Source: Haemophilus influenzae (lineage in GTDB: Bacteria > Pseudomonadota > Gammaproteobacteria > Enterobacterales > Pasteurellaceae). From it: a DNA stretch of 64,000 bases. Both the position numbers and the translations under genes were made by a program. The stretch lies in contig NZ_LN831035.1 in NCBI RefSeq assembly GCF_001457655.1, positions 248,001 to 312,000 of the forward strand, in the 5' to 3' direction. The notes beneath the pieces were generated by a model, which had not been told where the DNA came from, did not search any database, and worked only from the letters and a program-made list of their open reading frames with translations. Positions 51,952 through 64,000 of this stretch are shown one piece after another. The first letter of the stretch is position 1; every line of letters starts with the position of its first letter.

Positions 51952-53163
51952 ATGGCAAAAGAGCAACCTAACGACCTCACTGAACAACTTACAGATACGC
52001 CCAAAACAGCTGTTGAACAAGCTGAAACAATGCAGTCTGTTCCGCAAACTATTGTGAAAAAAACGGGTACAGCATTGAGTTTATTAGCAATACTTGTTGC
52101 GCTAGGTATTGGTGGAGCTGGATACTATTTTGGTCAGCAACAAATAGCTGAAATTCAACAGAAATTAACCGCACTTGAAAATCAAACGGGAGCAAATCTT
52201 TCCTCAAATAACACCAATAACAATAAACGACTTACACAATTAGAACAGAGTTTAAAAACTGCACAAGAAAATATAGCTCAACTGGAACAATTAATTGTAA
52301 GCAAAACAGGGGAAATAACATCCTTACAAACTCAAATGAAACAAGTAAGTCAGCTTGCCATCGCACAACAACCAAGCGATTGGTTATTTTCCGAAGCTGA
52401 TTTTTTACTAAATAATGCCCTGCGTAAACTTGTTTTAGATAACGATGTTGATACAGCGGTTTCTTTATTAAAATTAGCTGATGAAACCCTCGTCAAGGTT
52501 AATAATTCACAAGCAAATGAAATTCGTAGTGCAATCAATCAAGATTTAAAACAACTTCTTTCGCTTTCAAGTGTGGATCAAAATGCGATAATGCAAAAAC
52601 TGTCACAGCTTGCAAACACAGTCGATGAATTACAGGCTTTGAATGTAAATTTTGATGAAACATCTAAAAATAATGATAAATTATCCAACAACATTACTGA
52701 CTGGCAACAAAATATTGAAAAAAGTGCAACCTCTTTCCTAAATCATTTTATTCGTATTTCGCCAAAACAAAATTCAAATAAAAAAGAATTACTTGCACCA
52801 AATCAAGATATTTATCTTCGTGAGAACATTCGTCTACGTTTACAGCTTGCGATTATGGCAGTTCCTCGTCAGCAAAATGAACTTTATAAGCAATCTCTAG
52901 AAGCTGTTTCTTCTTGGGTTCGTAGCTATTTTGATACAAACGCTGAAGTAACACAAAATTTCTTAAAATTAGTAGATGGATTGACTGATACTTCTATTTA
53001 TGTAGATGTACCAGAGCAATTAAAAAGTTTAACATTACTTGACAAATATCTTAATCGTACAGCTTTAGATCTACAAAAAGTGGAAATTGAAGCAGACAAG
53101 GCGATTGATACAATGCCTAAAGTAGAAGCTGTTAAACCAACACAATCTGAATCACAACAATAA
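51952..53163 (+). CDS. hemX: HemX-like membrane protein
   Basis: 403 residues. A short acidic cytoplasmic N-terminus is followed by one membrane helix (about 40-60) and a long coiled coil (62-145, rich in Gln, Leu and Glu). The C-terminal domain has the HemX pattern [21 protein letters not shown] and [12 protein letters not shown]. It is annotated in enterobacteria as a putative uroporphyrinogen methylase but has no methyltransferase motif that I can see. It is 305 bp from cyaA, with hemY 10 bp downstream. Confidence 0.9.
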   Translation: MAKEQPNDLTEQLTDTPKTAVEQAETMQSVPQTIVKKTGTALSLLAILVALGIGGAGYYFGQQQIAEIQQKLTALENQTGANLSSNNTNNNKRLTQLEQSLKTAQENIAQLEQLIVSKTGEITSLQTQMKQVSQLAIAQQPSDWLFSEADFLLNNALRKLVLDNDVDTAVSLLKLADETLVKVNNSQANEIRSAINQDLKQLLSLSSVDQNAIMQKLSQLANTVDELQALNVNFDETSKNNDKLSNNITDWQQNIEKSATSFLNHFIRISPKQNSNKKELLAPNQDIYLRENIRLRLQLAIMAVPRQQNELYKQSLEAVSSWVRSYFDTNAEVTQNFLKLVDGLTDTSIYVDVPEQLKSLTLLDKYLNRTALDLQKVEIEADKAIDTMPKVEAVKPTQSESQQ

Positions 53164-53173
53164 GGATAAGTCT

Positions 53174-54460
53174 ATGTTTAGAGTGCTCTTTTTAATGCTG
53201 ACATTGCTTGTAGGACTTGTAGCAGGGCCTTATATTTCTGGTCAGCAAGGTTATGTGCGCATTGAGACAGCAAATCGTATTATAGAAATGTCCATCACTA
53301 CCTTAGTGATTTTTTTCATTATTTCTTTAGCAATAATTTATGCTTTTGAATGGGGCATCACTCGTTTCTTTCGTTTAAGTCGTAGCTCTTATCAATGGTT
53401 TTCTAATCGCAAACGTGTAAAAGCGCAAAAACAAACCCTTGAAGGCTTGGTAAAAATGAATGAAGGGGATTACGCTAAAGCAGAAAAATTAATTGGCAAA
53501 AATGCTAAACATTCTGCTGAACCTGTACTAAATCTCATCAAAGCAGCAGAAGCTGCTCAACAACGTGGCGACGAATTTAGTGCAAATCGCTATTTAATTG
53601 AAGCGACAGAATTAGCCGGCTCTGATAATTTGCTCGTGGAAATTGCCCGTACTCGCATTTTATTGCAACAAAACAAGTTACCTGCAGCACGCAGTTCTGT
53701 AGATAGCTTATTAGAAATGGCTCGTCGCAATAAAGAAGTATTAAAACTCGCGGTAGAAATTTATCTTCGCTCTAAAGCCTATCAAGCTCTAGATAAAATT
53801 TTAGACAATGTTGCGAATAGCGGTTTATTCAATGATGAAGAATTCAAAGATCTTCGATCTAAAACCGAAAATGGTTTACTCGACGAGAAAATGAACGAAG
53901 AAGGAATTGATGGCTTACTAACTTGGTGGAATCAGCAACCTCGTCATCGCCGTAACAATATTGAACTTAAAATTAGCCTTATTCAACGTTTAATTGACTG
54001 TAATGATCATGAATCAGCTACTGAATTGACATTTGAAATACTGAAAAAACTCGGTGACAATACAGCAATCAGTTTACCTCTTTGTACTCAAATTACACGT
54101 TTACAACCAGAAGATAACAGTAAACTTCTCAAGCTAATAGAAAAACGTGCAAAACGTGTGGATGAAAAACAAAAATGCTGTATCAATCGTGCTTTGGGTT
54201 ATTTATATGTTCGTAACAATGAATTTATTAAAGCAGCAGATGTATTCAAAAACGTGATCGCTTGCCCTGAACAATTAGAACAAAATGATTTGATGATGGC
54301 ATCTTATGTATTTGAACAAGCGGGCGATAAAGCATTAGCTGAACAAGTTCGCCAAGAGAGTTTGAAATCAGTGATGGCAATTCAGGATGTCATTCCAGAA
54401 AGTGCGGAAGAAAAAACAGAAGAAAATTCAACCGCACTTTTAGAAAGCAAATCTGAGTAG
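53174..54460 (+). CDS. hemY: HemY-like TPR membrane protein
   Basis: 428 residues. Two N-terminal hydrophobic segments (about 1-22 and 39-62) precede a helical region of tetratricopeptide-type repeats (about 90-400; for example [20 protein letters not shown] and [20 protein letters not shown]). Associated with hemX by operon; the exact role is not established, and it is not the HemY-type protoporphyrinogen oxidase of Gram-positive bacteria. An uptake signal (54431) lies near the 3' end. Confidence 0.9.
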   Translation: MFRVLFLMLTLLVGLVAGPYISGQQGYVRIETANRIIEMSITTLVIFFIISLAIIYAFEWGITRFFRLSRSSYQWFSNRKRVKAQKQTLEGLVKMNEGDYAKAEKLIGKNAKHSAEPVLNLIKAAEAAQQRGDEFSANRYLIEATELAGSDNLLVEIARTRILLQQNKLPAARSSVDSLLEMARRNKEVLKLAVEIYLRSKAYQALDKILDNVANSGLFNDEEFKDLRSKTENGLLDEKMNEEGIDGLLTWWNQQPRHRRNNIELKISLIQRLIDCNDHESATELTFEILKKLGDNTAISLPLCTQITRLQPEDNSKLLKLIEKRAKRVDEKQKCCINRALGYLYVRNNEFIKAADVFKNVIACPEQLEQNDLMMASYVFEQAGDKALAEQVRQESLKSVMAIQDVIPESAEEKTEENSTALLESKSE

Positions 54461-54474
54461 CTCAACTAAAAAGA

Positions 54475-54506
54475 CAAAACGCACTTCAAGTGAAGTGCGT
54501 TTTTTG
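54475..54506 (+). terminator. Terminator after hemY
   Basis: AAAACGCACTTCA pairs with TGAAGTGCGTTTT over a short loop (54477-54505), followed by TTGTT; convergent with psiE. Confidence 0.85.
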
Positions 54507-54523
54507 TTGTTTTGAATCTAAAA

Positions 54524-54943
54524 CTATATATTTTTCAGTTTATTAGAATATAACACCAAACAGAGTGCGATCACCATAATCAAAATTGCGCCTGCAAATA
54601 AGATGGTATCCACCGAGCTTTCATGATTAACAATGATTAAACGCAACATCGCAGTGATCCCAGCATAAATAAAATAGCGTAAAGGGAAGTGATATCCGCT
54701 TTTAAAATACTGCACAATCAAACCAATAAACCCGAAATATAAGAAAAACATTACTGCTTGTTCAGCAACATCATAAGGTACAACAGACGAAGTGTTAAGC
54801 ACCATCATAGATAAAGTATAAGTTATTTTTACAAGGGCAATAATAAGCACAATCGCTAGCGCAATCAACGCTGTACAAAGCACAATTTTCAATACATCAG
54901 TAATGATTCGTGGCAATTTTTCTAATTCTAGGGACTCTTCCAT
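54524..54943 (-). CDS. psiE: PsiE family inner-membrane protein
   Basis: 139 residues with four hydrophobic helices (about 18-45, 60-82, 88-104, 112-133). The core FLYFGFIGLIVQYFKSGYHF with the following PLRYFIYAGITAMLRLII is the PsiE signature. In E. coli it is induced by phosphate starvation; its molecular role is unknown. No Pho box was recognised. Convergent with hemY. Confidence 0.88.
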   Translation of the reverse strand: MEESLELEKLPRIITDVLKIVLCTALIALAIVLIIALVKITYTLSMMVLNTSSVVPYDVAEQAVMFFLYFGFIGLIVQYFKSGYHFPLRYFIYAGITAMLRLIIVNHESSVDTILFAGAILIMVIALCLVLYSNKLKNI

Positions 54944-55172
54944 TTTTATTCCTTACAACAAAATTAAGACTCGTATACTAATGTAAAATTATAAAACTGG
55001 TCAAAATTATTTAAAAATAATTATTAGAAATTATTATATTCCTACGCATTTAAATGCGATCACATAATAAAGTTTATGAATAAATGTCACATTTACACTA
55101 CAAGAATAGGATTATTTCTCACAAGAAAATTTTTACAATGTAGTAAATTATTGAAAATGAAAGGTTTTTTAA
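54944..55172. other. AT-rich intergenic region between psiE and tRNA-Trp
   Basis: 229 bases with no gene. It contains a small palindrome GCATTTAAATGC (55044-55055). I see no clear rho-independent terminator for the rRNA-tRNA transcript here, and any psiE promoter is not obvious. Confidence 0.5.
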
Positions 55173-55248
55173 TGGCAGGGGCGGAGAGGCTCGAACTCCC
55201 AACACCCGGTTTTGGAGACCGGTGCTCTACCAATTGAACTACGCCCCT
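55173..55248 (-). tRNA. tRNA-Trp (CCA)
   Basis: 76 bases including CCA. Acceptor AGGGGCG pairs with CGCCCCT; the anticodon loop TCTCCAAAA carries CCA. Distal gene of the second rRNA operon. Confidence 0.97.
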
Positions 55249-55276
55249 ATTGGTATCAATAAACTATGATATGAAT

Positions 55277-55353
55277 TGGCGGAATGGACGGGACTCGAAC
55301 CCGCGACCCCCTGCGTGACAGGCAGGTATTCTAACCAGCTGAACTACCACTCC
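55277..55353 (-). tRNA. tRNA-Asp (GTC)
   Basis: 77 bases including CCA. Acceptor GGAGTGG pairs with CCATTCC (one G-U), and the anticodon loop CTGTCAC carries GTC. It lies between the diverged 5S and tRNA-Trp. The Asp-Trp pair also ends E. coli rrnC. Confidence 0.97.
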
Positions 55354-55366
55354 GCTAAAAATGATG

Positions 55367-55481
55367 ATTGGCAGTGCCTTACTCTCACATGGGGAAACCC
55401 CACACTACCATCAGCGTTACAACATTTCACTTCTGAGTTCGGTATGGTATCAGGTGGATCTATTGCACTATCTCTGCCAAA
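55367..55481 (-). rRNA. rrf: Diverged second 5S rRNA of the second operon
   Basis: Reads TTGGCAGAGATAGTGCAATA at the 5' end and GGCACTGCCAA at the 3' end. It differs from the other 5S at about 13 positions but keeps the full 5S length and the CCGAACTCAGAAGTGAAA block. The terminal helix remains paired because two changes compensate (5' CGG to CAG, 3' CCG to CTG), which argues for function rather than decay. About 48 bases separate it from the standard 5S. Confidence 0.9.
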
Positions 55482-55529
55482 AATTTTTTATTTTTTTAAT
55501 TTACTCAATGAATAAACTAAAAAAATAAA

Positions 55530-55645
55530 ACCTGGCGGTGCCCTACTCTCACATGGGGAAACCCCACACTACCATCGGCATTACAGCGTTTCACTTCTGA
55601 GTTCGGTATGGTCTCAGGTGGTTCCACCGCACTATCGCCGCCAAG
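55530..55645 (-). rRNA. rrf: 5S rRNA (standard copy), second operon
   Basis: Same sequence as 21965-22080. The identity between the two rRNA operons begins at its 3' edge. Confidence 0.95.
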
Positions 55646-56220
55646 ATAATTCTTTGATAACTCGTCTTCTCTTTTATCTCTCGTCTCTTTTATCTCTCGT
55701 TACTCAGTCTTTACTCTACCTTTCACTCGTTCTTATTGGTCACAAGCTGAACTCAATTTTCTCTCTATTAAGTCTTCTATATTTACTTTTCTTTGTTTAG
55801 TCTTTTACTTCGGTTTCCGCTCTACTTTTATTTGCTTCGCTTTTCATCTCTTACTTCACTTAGCTCCCAAAAACACTTGAGCGTTGTATAGTTAAGCCTC
55901 TCGGGCAATTAGTATCTGTTAGCTCAATGTATCACTACACTTACACACCTGACCTATCTACGTCGTAGTCTACAACAACCCTTACTGACTTAAAGTCAGG
56001 GATGACTCATCTCTTGGCAAGTTTCGTGCTTAGATGCTTTCAGCACTTATCTCTTCCGCATTTAGCTACCCAGCAATGCCTCTGGCGAGACAACTGGAAC
56101 ACCAGTGATGCGTCCACTCCGGTCCTCTCGTACTAGGAGCAGCCCCAATCAATCATCCAACGCCCACGGCAGATAGGGACCGAACTGTCTCACGACGTTC
56201 TAAACCCAGCTCGCGTACCA

Positions 56221-56254
<34 letters not shown>

Positions 56255-56255
56255 A

Positions 56256-56298
<43 letters not shown>

Positions 56299-56327
56299 AC
56301 CGCCGTCGATATGAACTCTTGGGCGGT

Positions 56328-56383
<56 letters not shown>

Positions 56384-56384
56384 A

Positions 56385-56437
<53 letters not shown>

Positions 56438-56809
56438 GCAGTTAAGCTTGCTTATACCATTGCACTAACCTCACGATGTCCGACCGTGATTAGCAAACCT
56501 TCGTGCTCCTCCGTTACGCTTTGGGAGGAGACCGCCCCAGTCAAACTACCCACCAGACACTGTCCGAGACCACGTTTCGTCATCTTCGTTAGAACATCAA
56601 ACGTTAAAGGGTGGTATTTCAAGGTCGCCTCCACAATGACTGGCGTCACTGCTTCAAAGGCTCCCACCTATCCTACACATCAAAATTCAATGTTCAGTGT
56701 CAAGCTATAGTAAAGGTTCACGGGGTCTTTCCGTCTAGCCGCGGGTACACCGCATCTTCACGGCGATTTCAATTTCACTGAGTCTCGGGTGGAGACAGCC
56801 TGGCCATCA

Positions 56810-56891
<82 letters not shown>

Positions 56892-57607
56892 TGGGGCTTC
56901 GATCAGGTGCTTCTCTTGCGATGACACCATCAATTAACCTTCCAGCACCGGGCAGGCATCACACCCTATACGTCCACTTTCGTGTTTGCAGAGTGCTGTG
57001 TTTTTAATAAACAGTTGCAGCCAGCTGGTATCTTCGACCGGTTCAACCTTCGCCCGCTAGGGACTACAATCTACGCCGGCGCACCTTCTCCCGAAGTTAC
57101 GGTGCTATTTTGCCTAGTTCCTTCACCCGAGTTCTCTCAAGCGCCTGAGTATTCTCTACCTGACCACCTGTGTCGGTTTTCAGTACGGTTTAGTAAAGCC
57201 TTTCGCTTAGTGGCTTTTCCTGGAAGTGTGGTATCAGTTACTTCAGCTCCGTAGAGCCTCGTCATCATCTCTCTGTGTTAAGGAAGTCCGGATTTGCCTA
57301 AACTTCCCACCTACCAACTTAAACGCACATATCCAACAGTGCGATAACCTAACCTACTCCGTCCCCACATCGCAGCTTTACCAAGTACAGGAATATTAAC
57401 CTGTTTCCCATCGACTACGCTTTTCAGCCTCGCCTTAGGAGCCGACTCACCCTGCCCCGATTAACGTTGGACAGGAACCCTTGGTCTTCCGGCGAACGGG
57501 TTTTTCACCCGTTTTATCGTTACTTATGTCAGCATTCGCACTTGTGATACGTCCAGCTAACCTCTCGATTAACCTTCATCCGCTTACACAACGCTCCCCT
57601 ACCCAAC

Positions 57608-57734
57608 AGGCGTATCACTAATAATCCTTACTTCAAAAATACCCCGACTCAACGTTCGGGTTGCTTGAACAACCTTTCATGCCGCTTCGCGCCATTCTAG
57701 CTTGTTAATCGTAAGGCGTATTAGTGATACGCCT
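57608..57734 (-). repeat. 23S intervening sequence at helix 45, second operon
   Basis: Same 127-base element with 16-base inverted ends as at 24043. Confidence 0.85.
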
Positions 57735-57816
57735 GATGCCGCAGCTTCGGTGCTATATTTCAGCCCCGTTACATCTTCCGCGCAGGCCGACTCGACTAGT
57801 GAGCTATTACGCTTTC

Positions 57817-57848
<32 letters not shown>

Positions 57849-57895
57849 TAGCTGTCTAAGCCTTCCCACTTCGTTTCCCACTTAATATAGACTTG

Positions 57896-57928
<33 letters not shown>

Positions 57929-58348
57929 CTCCACGACGGACGTTAGCACCCGCCGTGTGTCTCCTGAGTATCACTCTTTGGTATTCGTAGTTTGCATCGG
58001 GTTGGTAATCCGGGATGGACCCCTAGCCGAAACAGTGCTCTACCCCCAAAGGTGTCACCTCAAGGCTCTACCTAAATAGATTTCGGGGAGAACCAGCTAT
58101 CTCCCGGTTTGATTGGCCTTTCACCCCCAGCCACAAGTCATCCGCTAATTTTTCAACATTAGTCGGTTCGGTCCTCCAGTTAGTGTTACCCAACCTTCAA
58201 CCTGCCCATGGCTAGATCACCGGGTTTCGGGTCTATACCTTGCAACTATTCGCCCAGTTAAGACTCGGTTTCCCTTCGGCTCCCCTATTCGGTTAACCTC
58301 GCTACAAAATATAAGTCGCTGACCCATTATACAAAAGGTACGCAGTCA

Positions 58349-58462
58349 CCCCATCACTTAATCCCACTGCTTCTTTTGGGTGGTTTGACTCGCTTCGCTC
58401 CTCTTACCATTGTTTAAGTGCGGTTGCTTTTCATCACCTTCCAATCGGATTAAGTGATGGGG
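58349..58462 (-). repeat. 23S intervening sequence at helix 25, second operon
   Basis: Same 114-base element as at 24784, with its uptake signal at 58416-58424. Confidence 0.85.
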
Positions 58463-59402
58463 CTCCCACTGCTTGTACGTACAAGGTTTCAGGTTCTATT
58501 TCACTCCCCTCACCGGGGTTCTTTTCGCCTTTCCTTCACAGTACTGGTTCACTATCGGTCAATCAGGAGTATTTAGCCTTGGAGGATGGTCCCCCCTTCT
58601 TCAAACAGGATATCACGTGTCCCGCCCTACTTCTCGTTAGCTTAGTACCACAATATGGTTTTTAGATACGGGATTATCACCCTCTTTGATTGTGCTTCCC
58701 AACACATTCTCCTAACCATACTGTTATCACTTACTGGCTCTTTCGCTTTCGCTCGCCGCTACTGACGAAATCTCGGTTGATTTCTTTTCCTCGGGGTACT
58801 TAGATGTTTCAGTTCTCCCGGTTTGCCTCAACAAGCTATGAATTCACTTGTTGATAGTAGATTCTTCATCTACTGGGTTTCCCCATTCGGATATCTTGGA
58901 TTAAACGCCTCTTATCGACTCATCCAAGCTTTTCGCAGATTAGCACGTCCTTCTTCGCCTCTGATTGCCAAGGCATCCACCTTGTACGCTTAGTCACTTA
59001 ACTATACAACCTCAAATGTTTTCAATCACTTTAAGTTTTCACTTCAAAGTGCGGTCAATTTGATGCGTATTTTCATTCAACTAAACACTTGATTGCTTTT
59101 GTTCAATCAAGATTTTATGCAAAACAGGTTTTGTTTTTAGAGTTCCCTTTTCAGTTCCCTCCTCTCACTTTCCTATCTTGCCTACTCAGACTTTCTCTCG
59201 AAAATCTCTTGTTTTCAGCTTGTTTCCAATTTTTTAAAGAACAGTTGATAAAACTTTTCAGTTATCATCGTTAAATAAACTAAAACTAAAACAAAATTAA
59301 ATTTAAAATTAAACTTAAAATAACCTAATATTTAAAATAGCTTCATCACTACCTTAATACTTTATTAATTTGTCTTTTTCTAATTTATTTAACGATGATA
59401 AG

Positions 59403-59478
59403 TGGTGGAGATAAGCGGGATCGAACCGCTGACCTCCTGCGTGCAAGGCAGGCGCTCTCCCAGCTGAGCTATATCCCC
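59403..59478 (-). tRNA. tRNA-Ala (TGC), second operon
   Basis: Same as 25838-25913. The spacer to 23S (59004-59402) holds a boxA-like element and an uptake signal (59047) as in the first operon. Confidence 0.97.
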
Positions 59479-59563
59479 ATTTCATCATAATTTAATAACT
59501 AATTATTTACCTTTTAGTTATTATTTATTTACACTACACCTTTCGCTTCACTCACTCTCAGAG

Positions 59564-59640
<77 letters not shown>

Positions 59641-59719
59641 AAGGGTAATGTTTTCTTCTGCTCATTTGTCTACAACTATCAGCCAATCTGTGTGAGCACT
59701 CGCTGTCTCTCGTCTTTGG

Positions 59720-61259
<1,540 letters not shown>

Positions 61260-61414
61260 AAGTTCAATCGCTCAATAAACTGCTTAGCTATAAATAAAAC
61301 ACTACTTAAAAAAGTAATGATGAATTTTCAGTTAAGCACCTATTAAGACTTCAAAATTAAAATATTTTTAAAACAAGTCAATCAACAAGTGCCCACACAG
61401 ATTGTCTGATATAT

Positions 61415-61517
61415 TGTTAAAGAGCAAAAAATAACGACGCACTTGGAAACTTAAAAAACTTCACAACAGTGCGTCGTTGTGTGCGGTGCATTATAGGGAT
61501 TTTCAAATCCCTTGCAA
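61415..61517 (-). promoter_or_regulatory. rRNA promoter and boxA element, second operon
   Basis: Same TTGCAA-N16-TATAAT promoter (61517-61490), discriminator and boxA (61426-61415) as the first operon. The remaining 61260-61617 is leader and AT-rich sequence with an uptake signal (61581) and no gene. The two copies differ by one T upstream of the -35 and diverge completely after 61557. Confidence 0.8.
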
Positions 61518-61617
61518 GTACTTTTTGTAAAAATATTTAAAAAAATGATCTTTTGATGGAAATATAAACATTTTATTAAAAAGTGCGGTCAAAAATACAA
61601 TAATTTTCCAATTATTA

Positions 61618-63081
61618 TTATTTTTTCCAATAGCTTGGAATAAACAGCACGATTAATGAAAACATTTCTAAACGTCCACAGATCATAGCAAAACTAAAGA
61701 CTAATTTAGCACTTTCTGGAACACCAATAAAACTTTCGTGAATAAAACCAAGTCCCGGTCCTGCATTCGTTAATGTGGCGAATACGGCTCCCATCGCATC
61801 AAAAGTATTCATTCCACAAAGAATAACAGCAAAAACACACCCCCAATAAACCAGTATAAAAATAATGAAAAATGCCCAAATACTTTCTATCATTCTTGGT
61901 GCTAGACGATTTTTACCTATTCGAATTGGTTGTACTAAATTTGGATGGATTAAACTATGCAGTTCTCGATCGATTTGTTTCCACAATATAAGTGTCCGTA
62001 TCGCTTTTAATCCCCCAGTTGTTGAACCACCACAACCACCAATTACCGCAGAAATTACCAGTAAAAGCCCAATAAAAGGCGGAAGATTATCAATATCAAA
62101 AATCGTATAACCAGCAGTCATTGACATTGATGTTAATTGTAATGCACCTTTTGTTACTGCCTCGTTTATATCTGAAACTAAACCATAACCATATAAAGAT
62201 AGAGATACAATACCAATAAAAATAATTTGCATCGTTAGAAAAAAACGAAATTCGGGATCTTTCCAATAATTTCGCCAAATATTTCTTTTACCTAGTGCAA
62301 GAAAAGCGGAAATATGTAAACTAAAATTAACACCACCAATCAGCATAAAAATTGTTGTAACCCAATAAATGGAAGCTTGATTAAAATAGCCAATACTTGC
62401 ATCGTGCGTTGAAAATCCGCCATTTGAAATTGTTGAAAAACTATGCCCAATGGCATCAAAAAGATTCATTCCTGATAGCCAATATGCAATGGCACAAAGA
62501 ACAGTTAATGAAGCATAAATAATCCATAGCGCTTTCGCCACTTCTGAAATTTTAGGCAAAGATTTTTGATCTTTAAGAGGGCCTGAAGATTCTGCTCGAT
62601 ATAATTGTGTCCCACCAATTCCCAACAGCGGAATTATCGCCACAGCCAATACGATAATCCCCATACCACCTAACCATTGTAAAAACTGACGATAAAACAA
62701 AATAGATTTAGGTAAATTATCCAGCCCCGTCATTACCGTTGCACCAGTAGTAGTTAAGCCAGAAAATGCTTCAAATACGGCTGAAGCAATAGTTAAATGT
62801 GGTGAATCGAACAATAAAAGAGGCAATGTTGCCAAGCTTCCTAAAACTAACCAAAAAGCCACAACAATCAAAAAACCATCACGGGATCGTAATTCTTGTT
62901 TATGGTGATGGCATGGCCACCAAAGCAATGTGCCCGCTGTCAAGCTCAACATAAAAGCCTGCATAAATGCCTTGCCGCCCCCATCACCATAAATCAGAGC
63001 AACAAATGCAGGAACTAGCATCGTACCTGAAAAACACATCACAAGAATACCAATAATTCGGATAATCGATAAAATACGCAC
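61618..63081 (-). CDS. trkH: Trk potassium uptake protein TrkH
   Basis: Potassium-translocating subunit of the Trk system in the inner membrane. 487 residues with the four-repeat membrane-pore-membrane layout; the four filter-like loops are visible as [34 protein letters not shown] and [10 protein letters not shown]. The cytoplasmic NAD-binding partner TrkA is not in the window. It starts three bases after the yigZ stop, so the two are cotranscribed. It lies just upstream of the rRNA operon, as in E. coli (yigZ-trkH-hemG-rrn), but without hemG. Confidence 0.94.
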   Translation of the reverse strand: MRILSIIRIIGILVMCFSGTMLVPAFVALIYGDGGGKAFMQAFMLSLTAGTLLWWPCHHHKQELRSRDGFLIVVAFWLVLGSLATLPLLLFDSPHLTIASAVFEAFSGLTTTGATVMTGLDNLPKSILFYRQFLQWLGGMGIIVLAVAIIPLLGIGGTQLYRAESSGPLKDQKSLPKISEVAKALWIIYASLTVLCAIAYWLSGMNLFDAIGHSFSTISNGGFSTHDASIGYFNQASIYWVTTIFMLIGGVNFSLHISAFLALGKRNIWRNYWKDPEFRFFLTMQIIFIGIVSLSLYGYGLVSDINEAVTKGALQLTSMSMTAGYTIFDIDNLPPFIGLLLVISAVIGGCGGSTTGGLKAIRTLILWKQIDRELHSLIHPNLVQPIRIGKNRLAPRMIESIWAFFIIFILVYWGCVFAVILCGMNTFDAMGAVFATLTNAGPGLGFIHESFIGVPESAKLVFSFAMICGRLEMFSLIVLFIPSYWKK

Positions 63082-63083
63082 AA

Positions 63084-63704
63084 CTATTCGCCTATCTCTA
63101 AAAGTTGAATAACCAATCTACCTGAAGACTTTTCCGTTAATTCTGAAGAAAACGCCTCTATTGTTTTTTCACTAATACCTAAAATCAAATGAATATTTGC
63201 CTGAAAACCTTGAGATAAAATCTCAACCTGATATTTTTCACAAAGTTGTTGAACCAACCTTAACTGACCATAGTCACAATCAAGTTTGAAAGGGGTTCGT
63301 TCAACTTTAATTTCGCTTTCAATCAGCTTTAACGCTTGTTGTACGCCATTGCCGTAAGCACGAACTAATCCGCCCGTTCCAAGCAAAATGCCGCCATAAT
63401 AGCGAACCACCACCGCACTGATTTCACCTAATTGACTACCTTGCAATGCACTCAACATTGGCTTTCCTGCCGTTCCAGCAGGTTCGCCATCATCAGAAAA
63501 ACCAAGTTGTAGAGAATCTGTTGGCTTGCCTGCTACGGCAGCCCAACAATGATGCCGAGCATTTGGATGTTCTTGTTTAATCTTTGCCCAAAAAGCTCTT
63601 GCGTCTTCTAAACCTTCGGTGTGCTGTAAATAAGTAATAAAACGGCTTTTCTTAATTTCTTCTTCAAAAACAACCGCACTTTTAGGAACGAGGTATTCCG
63701 CCAT
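63084..63704 (-). CDS. yigZ: YigZ (IMPACT) family protein
   Basis: 206 residues from the ATG at 63704 (MAEYLVPKS...); a TTG at 63716 would add four residues, and neither has a strong ribosome-binding site. N-terminal IMPACT/UPF0029 domain with [12 protein letters not shown], the signature [18 protein letters not shown] and [20 protein letters not shown]; the C-terminal DUF1949 domain follows. Biochemical role unknown in bacteria; eukaryotic IMPACT regulates GCN2. Operon with trkH. Confidence 0.92.
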   Translation of the reverse strand: MAEYLVPKSAVVFEEEIKKSRFITYLQHTEGLEDARAFWAKIKQEHPNARHHCWAAVAGKPTDSLQLGFSDDGEPAGTAGKPMLSALQGSQLGEISAVVVRYYGGILLGTGGLVRAYGNGVQQALKLIESEIKVERTPFKLDCDYGQLRLVQQLCEKYQVEILSQGFQANIHLILGISEKTIEAFSSELTEKSSGRLVIQLLEIGE

Positions 63705-63819
63705 TTCTTTTTTCAAGGTAATTTCAATGACACTAGTCTATCACTGATGACTGGGATTTGTCGAAATTTTGCCGTAAGTGCGGTATGATATGGCTCTGTT
63801 TTTCAAAAGAAAAAAGAAT

Positions 63820-64000
63820 ATGTCTGAAATTTCCGTCACACAAACCCTAAATACTTTAGGATTACGTTGCCCAGAACCTGTCATGCTTGTTCGTAAAAAT
63901 ATTCGTCATCTTAACGATGGAGAAATACTTTTGATTATTGCTGACGATCCTGCAACAACAAGAGATATTCCAAGTTTCTGTCAATTTATGGATCACACAT
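63820..64000 (+). CDS. tusA: Sulfur-carrier protein TusA, 5' portion (continues past window)
   Basis: Persulfide carrier that accepts sulfur from IscS and passes it to TusBCD for 2-thiouridine of tRNA. Sixty codons are visible of about 80. The active cysteine is C17 in [10 protein letters not shown], and [16 protein letters not shown] is near-identical to E. coli TusA. An uptake signal (63776) lies in its upstream region. Confidence 0.95.
   Translation, partial: MSEISVTQTLNTLGLRCPEPVMLVRKNIRHLNDGEILLIIADDPATTRDIPSFCQFMDHT

Noticed and set aside
53174..54460. HemY as a protoporphyrinogen oxidase
   Set aside because: It has two N-terminal membrane helices and TPR repeats, with no FAD-binding GxGxxG motif; the name is shared only historically.
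54944..55172. Fur box in the AT-rich stretch near 55015-55040
   Set aside because: The ATAATTATT-type inverted repeat is compatible with low complexity and does not match the GATAATGATAATCATTATC spacing well.

Overview
The window is chromosomal DNA of Haemophilus influenzae or a very close Pasteurellaceae relative. It is AT-rich, carries at least 46 exact copies of the Haemophilus DNA uptake signal AAGTGCGGT (either strand, about one per 1.4 kb), and encodes proteins I recognise from H. influenzae, such as a 192-residue GlpG without the N-terminal domain and a serine acetyltransferase ending in MNLNI. HI numbers are recalled from Rd KW20 and were not looked up. I see no prophage, insertion sequence, plasmid gene, restriction system, toxin operon in working order or CRISPR array. 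This is core genome, and I found no undescribed multi-gene system.

Layout. (1) 1-21.8 kb: the 3' part of dnaE, a reduced ilv locus (a collapsed ilvG-ilvM relic, ilvD, ilvA, no ilvE), a sodium-coupled amino-acid transporter with a 31-residue partner, envelope genes (lpxH, plsC, ftsP/sufI, lptD, and the tiny lipoprotein gene lptM), proS, recQ, cyaY, lysA, the response regulator narP, a DUF2489 gene and yihI. (2) 21.9-28.0 kb: a complete rRNA operon on the minus strand (16S, tRNA-Ile, tRNA-Ala, 23S, 5S). (3) 28.0-54.9 kb: gmhB, the methionine importer metNIQ, glpR-glpG, rluA-rapA, the complete fucose locus fucR-I-K-U-A-P, tRNA-Arg and tRNA-Pro, folD, a dicarboxylate transporter, a shikimate-dehydrogenase-like gene, cysE, gpsA, cyaA, hemX-hemY and psiE. 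(4) 55.2-61.6 kb: a second rRNA operon, in the same orientation and apparently identical to the first over 6.03 kb, extended at its distal end by a diverged second 5S gene, tRNA-Asp and tRNA-Trp. (5) 61.6-64 kb: trkH, yigZ and the start of tusA.

How the parts fit. Fucose uptake (FucP), isomerisation and mutarotation (FucI, FucU), phosphorylation (FucK) and cleavage (FucA) form one pathway under a DeoR-type regulator and a candidate CRP site. cyaA makes the cAMP that CRP senses and has its own near-perfect CRP site. The metNIQ operon has MetJ-type operator repeats. Loss is as informative as presence: the ilvG-ilvM relic cannot be a working acetolactate synthase, and hemX-hemY sit beside cyaA where enterobacteria have hemCDXY, which fits the heme requirement of H. 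influenzae.

The most useful second looks are the rRNA operons (long terminal-repeat insertions in 23S, one carrying an uptake signal; a diverged 5S with a compensated base pair; two direct 6-kb repeats flanking 27.5 kb), the fucI gene with ATT at the expected start position, and the ilvG-ilvM collapse. ORFs of 60-96 codons inside the rRNA operons are shadows of rRNA and were not annotated.
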